Assembly: GCA_023387695.1 (NCBI GenBank)
Contig: JAEWHT010000347.1
Location: 1 to 10,068, forward strand
DNA from: Pseudomonadota bacterium
GTDB taxonomy: Bacteria > Pseudomonadota > Alphaproteobacteria > Rhizobiales > Xanthobacteraceae
DNA: 10,068 nucleotides
Direction of reading: 5' to 3'
Shown: positions 5,771 through 10,068 of the stretch, in pieces
How positions within the stretch are numbered: position 1 is the stretch's first letter
Layout: every line of letters starts with the position of its first letter
Position numbers and translations under genes: made by a program
Notes under the pieces: model-generated
The model's database searches: none
What the model was told of the DNA's origin: nothing
Seen by the model: the letters and a program-made list of their open reading frames with translations, nothing else

Positions 5771-7432
5771 TTACATCGCTTCGTAGTTCGGGCCGCCACC
5801 GCCCTCGGGAGGAACCCAGGTGATGTTGCCGTTGGGATCCTTCACGTCGCAGGTTTTGCAGTGGACGCAATTCTGGGCGTTGATCTGATAGCGCGGGCTC
5901 GCGCCCTCCTCGACCCACTCATAGACGCCGGCCGGGCAGTACCGATTCGACGGCCCCGCGAAGACGTCATGCTCGGACATCTTCTGAAGGTTCATGTCGG
6001 CCACCTTGAGGTGGATCGGCTGATCCTCCTCGTGGTTGGTGTTGGACAGGAACACGGAGGACAGCTTGTCGAAGGAGATCTTGCCGTCCGGCTTCGGATA
6101 GGCCTTGGGCGCGTGTTGCTTGGCCGGATCGAGCGTCTTGCGGTCGGGCTTGGCGTGCGACAGCGTGCCGAACAGCGAGAAGCCGAACAGCTGATTGGTC
6201 CACATGTCGAGCGCGCCAAGGGGGACGCCGATGAAGGTGCCGAACTTCGACCACAGCGGCTTGACGTTGCGGATCCTGAACAGGTCCTTGCCAACTGCAG
6301 AATCGCGCCAGGCGTTCTCGTAGGCGACGACCTCGTCATTGGCGCGACCGTCGGCGAGTGCAGCTGCGACATGCTCGGCGGCGAGCATGCCGGTGCCCAT
6401 CGCGTTGTGGACGCCCTTGATGCGGGGGACGTTGACGAAGCCCGCGGCGCAGCCGACCAGCGCACCGCCCGGGAACGTGAGCCGCGGCACCGACTGGTAG
6501 CCGCCTTCGGTGATGGCGCGGGCGCCATAGGCGAGACGCTTGCCACCTTCGAACACATCGCGGATCGAGGGATGGACTTTGAAGCGCTGGAATTCATCGA
6601 ACGGCGACAGATACGGATCGTCGTAGTTGAGATGCACGACGAAGCCGACCGCGACGCGGTTGTCGTCGTAATGATAGAGGAAGGAGCCGCCGCCGGTGGA
6701 ACTGTTGAGCGGCCAGCCGAAGGAGTGCTGGATCAGGCCCTTTTTGTGCTTGGCCGGATCGATCTGCCAGACTTCCTTCAGGCCGATGCCGAACTTCGGC
6801 GGTTCGCTCTTGGCGTCGAGCTGGTACTTCGCGATCAGCTGCTTCGACAGCGACCCGCGCGCGCCTTCGGCAAACAGCGTGTACTTGCCCAACAGCTCCA
6901 TGCCGCGGGTGTAGGAGTCCTTGTGCGTACCGTCCCTGGCGATACCCATGTCGCCGGTTGCGATGCCCCGCACCGCGCCCTTGTCGTCATAAAGGACTTC
7001 CGCCGCTGCAAAGCCCGGATAGATCTCGACGCCGAGCGCTTCAGCCTTCGGTGCGAGCCAGCGGCAGACATTCCCGAGTGAGCCGATGTAGCAATGATGG
7101 TTATCCATCAGCGGCGGCATCGCGAAGTTCGGCAGCTTGATGCGATTGTCGCCGAACATCCAGTAGAACTGATCGTCCTTGACCTGGGTCTTCAGCGGAC
7201 AATCGGCGTCCTCTCGCCAGTCGGGGATCAGCTTGTCGAGAGAGATCGGATCGATCACCGCGCCGGAGAGGATGTGCGCGCCGACCTCGGAGCCCTTCTC
7301 CACCACGACGATATTGAGATCAGCGTTGATCTGCTTCAGCCGGATCGCCGCGGCCAGGCCCGAGGGGCCGGCGCCGACGATGACGACGTCGAATTCCATG
7401 GATTCGCGCGGGGGAAGTTCTTCGGTGCTCAT
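5771..7432 (-). CDS. Electron transfer flavoprotein-ubiquinone oxidoreductase (ETF-QO)
   Basis: 553 residues, the full length of bacterial ETF-QO (ETFDH in mammals). It takes electrons from reduced ETF, loaded by acyl-CoA and other dehydrogenases, and reduces ubiquinone at the inner membrane. The N terminus has the FAD dinucleotide-binding motif VIVGAGPSGLAAA (G20, G22, G25). EKGSEVGAHILSGAVIDP and the Gly-rich GWPLNSSTGGGSFLYHY segment are family hallmarks, as is GTGMLAAEHVAAAL in the second FAD-contacting region. The [4Fe-4S] ligands are C499 (YCPAGVYEW) and C522, C525, C528 (NCVHCKTC). Hydrophobic segments near GTFIGVPLGALDMW and LFGFSLFGTL fit monotopic membrane docking. No signal peptide. 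ATG at 7432 follows a weak ribosome site and a tiny possible ORF. Divergent from the UDG gene; etfAB is not in the window. Confidence 0.96.
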   Translation of the reverse strand: MSTEELPPRESMEFDVVIVGAGPSGLAAAIRLKQINADLNIVVVEKGSEVGAHILSGAVIDPISLDKLIPDWREDADCPLKTQVKDDQFYWMFGDNRIKLPNFAMPPLMDNHHCYIGSLGNVCRWLAPKAEALGVEIYPGFAAAEVLYDDKGAVRGIATGDMGIARDGTHKDSYTRGMELLGKYTLFAEGARGSLSKQLIAKYQLDAKSEPPKFGIGLKEVWQIDPAKHKKGLIQHSFGWPLNSSTGGGSFLYHYDDNRVAVGFVVHLNYDDPYLSPFDEFQRFKVHPSIRDVFEGGKRLAYGARAITEGGYQSVPRLTFPGGALVGCAAGFVNVPRIKGVHNAMGTGMLAAEHVAAALADGRANDEVVAYENAWRDSAVGKDLFRIRNVKPLWSKFGTFIGVPLGALDMWTNQLFGFSLFGTLSHAKPDRKTLDPAKQHAPKAYPKPDGKISFDKLSSVFLSNTNHEEDQPIHLKVADMNLQKMSEHDVFAGPSNRYCPAGVYEWVEEGASPRYQINAQNCVHCKTCDVKDPNGNITWVPPEGGGGPNYEAM

Positions 7433-7438
7433 CTGATC

Positions 7439-7465
7439 TCAGCCCTTGAGACGGTTCCTTGTCAT
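7439..7465 (-). CDS. Possible 8-codon leader ORF upstream of ETF-QO
   Basis: On the minus strand, ATG at 7465 is preceded by AAGGGGGCG, a better Shine-Dalgarno than the ETF-QO start has, and encodes MTRNRLKG before TGA. Only six bases separate its stop from the ETF-QO ATG. Ribosomes finishing here could re-initiate on the weak ETF-QO site, which would couple the two. It may instead just be an accidental ATG after a purine-rich stretch. Confidence 0.3.
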   Translation of the reverse strand: MTRNRLKG

Positions 7466-7539
7466 TTGCGCCCCCTTGTTTCCGATTTTTCCGGGTAGGA
7501 CAACCACGGAAATGCGTTCCGCTGGGATGCAAGGCGCCC

Positions 7540-7545
7540 TATGAT
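7540..7545 (+). promoter_or_regulatory. Candidate -10 box for the uracil-DNA glycosylase gene
   Basis: TATGAT matches the sigma-70 -10 consensus in five of six positions. The hexamer 17 bases upstream (TTCCGC, 7517-7522) is a poor -35. A start site near 7552 would leave a leader of about 18 bases with no clear Shine-Dalgarno before the ATG at 7570. This is a single-box prediction. Confidence 0.3.
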
Positions 7546-7569
7546 GAACTAATAGTCTGACTTTCCAAA

Positions 7570-8373
7570 ATGATCCCCGAGCCCGCACCCACCATCCGAG
7601 AGCTACTCGCCTTCTATCTGGAGGCCGGAGTCGACTGCGCGCTCGCGGAGGAACCGGTCGACCGCCTGGCGGAATTAGACGCCCCACCACCGGCTCCGCG
7701 CGTGGCGCCGGTCGAAGCACCGCGGCCTGTCGCCGCGCCTGCGGTGATGCGCGGCGAGGTCGCACCGGCGCCGGACGTCGCGATCTCCGCAGCGCGCGAG
7801 GCGGCCCGCACTGCGCCCACGCTCGAGGCTTTGCGCGAACTGATGCAGGGCTTCGAGGGCTGCGCGCTCAAGCACACCGCGACCCGGCTGGTGTTCGCCG
7901 ACGGCAATCCGCAGGCGCGCATCATGTTCGTCGGCGAGGCGCCGGGCCGTGACGAGGACATCGAAGGACTGCCCTTCGTCGGACGCAGCGGCAAGCTGCT
8001 CGATTTGATGATCGGCGCCATAGGCCTCAACCGGACCACGGCCTACATCACCAACGTCATCCCTTGGCGGCCGCCCGGCAACCGAACGCCGACGCCGCAG
8101 GAGACGCAGATCTGCCTGCCCTTCATCCAGCGCCATATCGAGCTGGTGAACCCCGACGTGCTGGTGACGCTCGGCAATCCCTCGACGCAGACGCTGCTGT
8201 CGACGCGCGAAGGCATCATGCGTACGCGCGGGCGCTGGTTCGAGTACGAGACCGGCCAGCGCACCATTCGCGCACTGCCGACGTTCCACCCGGCCTATCT
8301 GTTGCGTTCGCCGTCGTACAAGCGGCTGGCCTGGCAGGATCTGCGCGCGATCGCTAAGGCGCTGGCAGGCTGA
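7570..8373 (+). CDS. Family-4-like uracil-DNA glycosylase, Fe-S ligands incomplete
   Basis: 267 residues. UDGs remove uracil, from cytosine deamination or dUTP misincorporation, to start base-excision repair. Residues 1-35 are a small N-terminal module, about 38-70 an Ala/Pro/Val linker, and 85-267 the catalytic domain. Motif A is GEAPGRDEDIEGLPFVGRSG (122-141), the family 4 type with acidic residues in place of the QDPY of family 1. IPWRPPGNRTPTPQE follows, and motif B is HPAYLL (240-245). Family 4 normally uses four Cys for a [4Fe-4S] cluster (CxxC before the VF strand, C in KCRPP, C in the next helix). Here the matching positions read Phe95, Cys98, Trp166 and Cys182, so a normal cluster is unlikely. 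No obvious ribosome site precedes the ATG. It ends 6 bases from the stop of the convergent neighbour. Confidence 0.9.
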   Translation: MIPEPAPTIRELLAFYLEAGVDCALAEEPVDRLAELDAPPPAPRVAPVEAPRPVAAPAVMRGEVAPAPDVAISAAREAARTAPTLEALRELMQGFEGCALKHTATRLVFADGNPQARIMFVGEAPGRDEDIEGLPFVGRSGKLLDLMIGAIGLNRTTAYITNVIPWRPPGNRTPTPQETQICLPFIQRHIELVNPDVLVTLGNPSTQTLLSTREGIMRTRGRWFEYETGQRTIRALPTFHPAYLLRSPSYKRLAWQDLRAIAKALAG

Positions 8374-8379
8374 CACCAG

Positions 8380-8979
8380 TTAGCTCTTGTCGACGGTACC
8401 CAGCATGACTTGCGGAAGAGCGTAGCGGTCCGCCAGCAGACGCGCCAGCCATTCCCGCTCGACCTCGCTCGCCTGCGATGCGAGTTCGATGCGCTTGGCA
8501 CCGATATCGACGGTCAGCCGATTGCCCTCGTCTGTTTCGCGCAAGCGGAGCGATATCAGCGCCTCGCGACTGAACTCGGTGCGAAGCCGCTTCGTAAAAA
8601 CAGAGCCCCAGTAGCTCTTTCTCTTCTGGTAAGAGTTCAGCTCCAGCGGCGGAAGTCCGGCATCGTAGTCGATGCTGCCACGCTTGAGCAGGAGCGTCTC
8701 CGGAATACCGGGACGAAAGATGCGAAACGCAGTGTAGGCTGCAGCCACTCCGCCAACCGTCCAGGCGCCAAGCCAGAAGACCTCAAAGACGCTTCCGTTT
8801 CCGGATAGCAGCTTCGTCAGCACCGATTTGAAACCGAACACCCATCCGCCCAGCCAGAACAGCAGGAATAGTCCGCCAAAATAGCGCGCCGGATTTCCCT
8901 TCGCTGGAATGCTGATGAGGGGGCCTTGGTCACTTCGTCTGATCGAGATCTCTGAGCCGGTCGGAGGATTCAAATCCAT
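8380..8979 (-). CDS. Unrecognised membrane protein with two helices and a cytosolic-type C-terminal domain
   Basis: 199 residues from the ATG at 8979, chosen because GGGG lies six bases upstream; a TTG at 8991 would add four residues. A short polar N terminus (about 1-30) with alternating hydrophobic residues precedes two membrane segments at about 33-55 (YFGGLFLLFWLGGWVFGF) and 64-88 (VFEVFWLGAWTVGGVAAAY). The remaining 110 residues are charged and strand-rich (ETLLLKRGSIDYD, EALISLRLRETDEGNRLTVDI), ending in a helix (ASEVEREWLARLLADRY). Hairpin-plus-beta-domain architecture resembles bacterial PH-like membrane proteins, but I do not recognise a specific family. It starts 22 bases after the stop of the GT39-type gene, so the two likely share a transcript. 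A role beside that glycosyltransferase is inference from position only. Confidence 0.75.
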   Translation of the reverse strand: MDLNPPTGSEISIRRSDQGPLISIPAKGNPARYFGGLFLLFWLGGWVFGFKSVLTKLLSGNGSVFEVFWLGAWTVGGVAAAYTAFRIFRPGIPETLLLKRGSIDYDAGLPPLELNSYQKRKSYWGSVFTKRLRTEFSREALISLRLRETDEGNRLTVDIGAKRIELASQASEVEREWLARLLADRYALPQVMLGTVDKS

Positions 8980-9001
8980 CACAAGCCCCAATATCTGTGG
9001 T

Positions 9002-10068
9002 CTAGCTTCCCTTCGGCCGCACGATGGCCCAGCCGATGCGGAGCAATTGCTGACGTCCCGTCACCAGCCATTCGAAGGCGCGCGGCACTTCGGGCACGAT
9101 ACCGGGAAAGCGCGCGAGAATTTCCGGCGGCGGGGTACCCGCCGTATCGGAGGCGCGCCAGACCACGACGCCGCCGCTCTCGCTGAATTTCGTCTGTGAC
9201 ATCCAAGGCGTGCGCGCGGGATTGGCATCGATGAAGAGATGCGGCCGGCCGGAATGCAGCGTGATCAGGCTCGCAAGCTGAGTTTCACCCGCAACCGCGC
9301 GCAGGCGATGGTTGGTGCGCCGGGAAAAGCTGTCATCGAAGAAATCCGAGATCGCGCGCGCCGGCATCGAGGTCGCGATCTCGCCGGTGCCGGTCAACGG
9401 CATGAACAGGACGGCCAGTACGACGCCGGCAGCGGGCGCCACGACGGCCGCGGCCCACACCGTGCGCAGCATGCGTGCTCGGCGCATCGCAATGAGATCG
9501 CCGGCGACCACGACCATGGCGAGACCCGACATGACCAGCACGACGCCTGCGCCGCCGACGACGGCCTCGAGCCCGAACAGGCCGGAGATCAGGACCGCGG
9601 CAAGCGCCGGCGCCAGCGCGAAAAAATAGACGAAATTGCGCGCGAGCGGCTCGACCGGCGGCCGGTAGATGATCGGCGCCTCCTCGTTCTTGCCGGCGAA
9701 CAGGGGTGTGTTGAGGAAGGTCAGCACCGGAACGGCGATCGCACCGAGCACGAGACCACCGAGCAGCCAGGCCGCGTGAATCGCGCGAGCGCTGAGGTCT
9801 GCAATTTGCGGCAAGGCCGGCAGCACCAGCGTCTCGGCGCGCATGAGCCAGATAGCATAGGGCAGCGCCAGCGCGGCGACGACCACGACCGCGAACAGCG
9901 GATCGAGCGCGCGCAACGTTCGGCGCCCGCCTGCGGTCGAGAGCGCGAAGATCACGAGCAGCGCGAGCAGGAAGATCGCAGCCGGCGTGGTCAGGAGCAG
10001 CAAGCCAGCCTCGATCGACCAGGCGAACCAGGCATTGCCGCGGCGCTGGCCGATGATCTGCCAGGAAT
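9002..10068 (-). CDS. Membrane glycosyltransferase, probable GT39/ArnT-like, N-terminus outside window (partial)
   Basis: The open frame runs off the right edge, so about 354 C-terminal residues are visible. It includes 21 residues beyond the TTG at 10003, which reads as an ordinary internal Leu (QRRGNAWFAWSIEAGL continues upstream in frame). At least six hydrophobic segments follow one another, then a soluble C-terminal domain of about 110 residues (AISDFFDDSFSRRTNHRLRA through WAIVRPKGS). This matches the rear half of GT39-type (PMT_2/ArnT-like) polyprenyl-phosphate-sugar transferases, which transfer sugars in the periplasm to lipid A, proteins or polysaccharide. The diagnostic acidic residues of the first periplasmic loop are not in the window, so the family call rests on topology and general resemblance. 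It leads a likely two-gene unit with the downstream membrane protein. Confidence 0.7.
   Translation of the reverse strand, partial: SWQIIGQRRGNAWFAWSIEAGLLLLTTPAAIFLLALLVIFALSTAGGRRTLRALDPLFAVVVVAALALPYAIWLMRAETLVLPALPQIADLSARAIHAAWLLGGLVLGAIAVPVLTFLNTPLFAGKNEEAPIIYRPPVEPLARNFVYFFALAPALAAVLISGLFGLEAVVGGAGVVLVMSGLAMVVVAGDLIAMRRARMLRTVWAAAVVAPAAGVVLAVLFMPLTGTGEIATSMPARAISDFFDDSFSRRTNHRLRAVAGETQLASLITLHSGRPHLFIDANPARTPWMSQTKFSESGGVVVWRASDTAGTPPPEILARFPGIVPEVPRAFEWLVTGRQQLLRIGWAIVRPKGS

Noticed and set aside
5426..7081. A 551-codon open frame on the plus strand, antisense to ETF-QO
   Set aside because: It spans two unrelated genes and the gap between them, and its product has no recognisable domain. 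ETF-QO on the minus strand is unambiguous.
7433..7569. EcfG-type stress promoter upstream of ETF-QO (GGAAC on the minus strand near 7515-7519)
   Set aside because: No CGTT-like box is found 16-17 bases downstream.

Overview
The window looks like ordinary core chromosome from a GC-rich alphaproteobacterium, most likely Bradyrhizobium or a close relative in the Nitrobacteraceae. This rests on strongly G/C third codon positions, a rhizobial-type ETF-ubiquinone oxidoreductase, a family-4-like uracil-DNA glycosylase of the form I remember from Rhizobiales, and a His/Trp-rich secreted peptide with a CNEWGHCW-type motif. The genus is inferred, not proven. No IS elements, phage genes, CRISPR arrays, tRNAs or rRNAs were seen.

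Layout, left to right. (1) Positions 1-1143, plus strand: the last 17 codons of a beta-ketoacyl-ACP synthase, then a LysE/RhtB-type exporter and a RidA-family protein 20 bases apart, which are probably one operon. (2) Positions 1155-1478: a bidirectional hairpin terminator, then a minus-strand gene for a small secreted His/Trp-rich protein with an excellent ribosome binding site. (3) Positions 1479-1886: a gap with no confident gene. It holds a possible 53-codon basic ORF and a candidate promoter for the next gene. (4) Positions 1887-2762, plus strand: an alpha/beta hydrolase that ends tail-to-tail on ispE, both stop codons lying in one CTAG. (5) Positions 2759-5466, minus strand: a periplasmic TPR protein followed 26 bases later by ispE of the MEP isoprenoid pathway. 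(6) Positions 5467-5770: a 304-base gap with two hairpins. (7) Positions 5771-7432, minus strand: electron transfer flavoprotein-ubiquinone oxidoreductase, preceded by a tiny possible leader ORF. (8) Positions 7570-8373, plus strand and divergent: a family-4-like uracil-DNA glycosylase missing two of the expected Fe-S cysteines. (9) Positions 8380-10068, minus strand: a likely GT39-type membrane glycosyltransferase, cut by the window end, followed 22 bases later by a two-helix membrane protein of unknown function.

The genes do not form one pathway. They are several small housekeeping units: amino-acid efflux with imine detoxification, isoprenoid precursor synthesis, electron entry into the quinone pool, DNA repair, and envelope glycosylation. 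I did not find a convincing new multi-gene system. The best leads are the His/Trp repeat peptide, the altered cluster ligands of the glycosylase, the GT39-associated membrane protein, and the TPR-ispE pairing.
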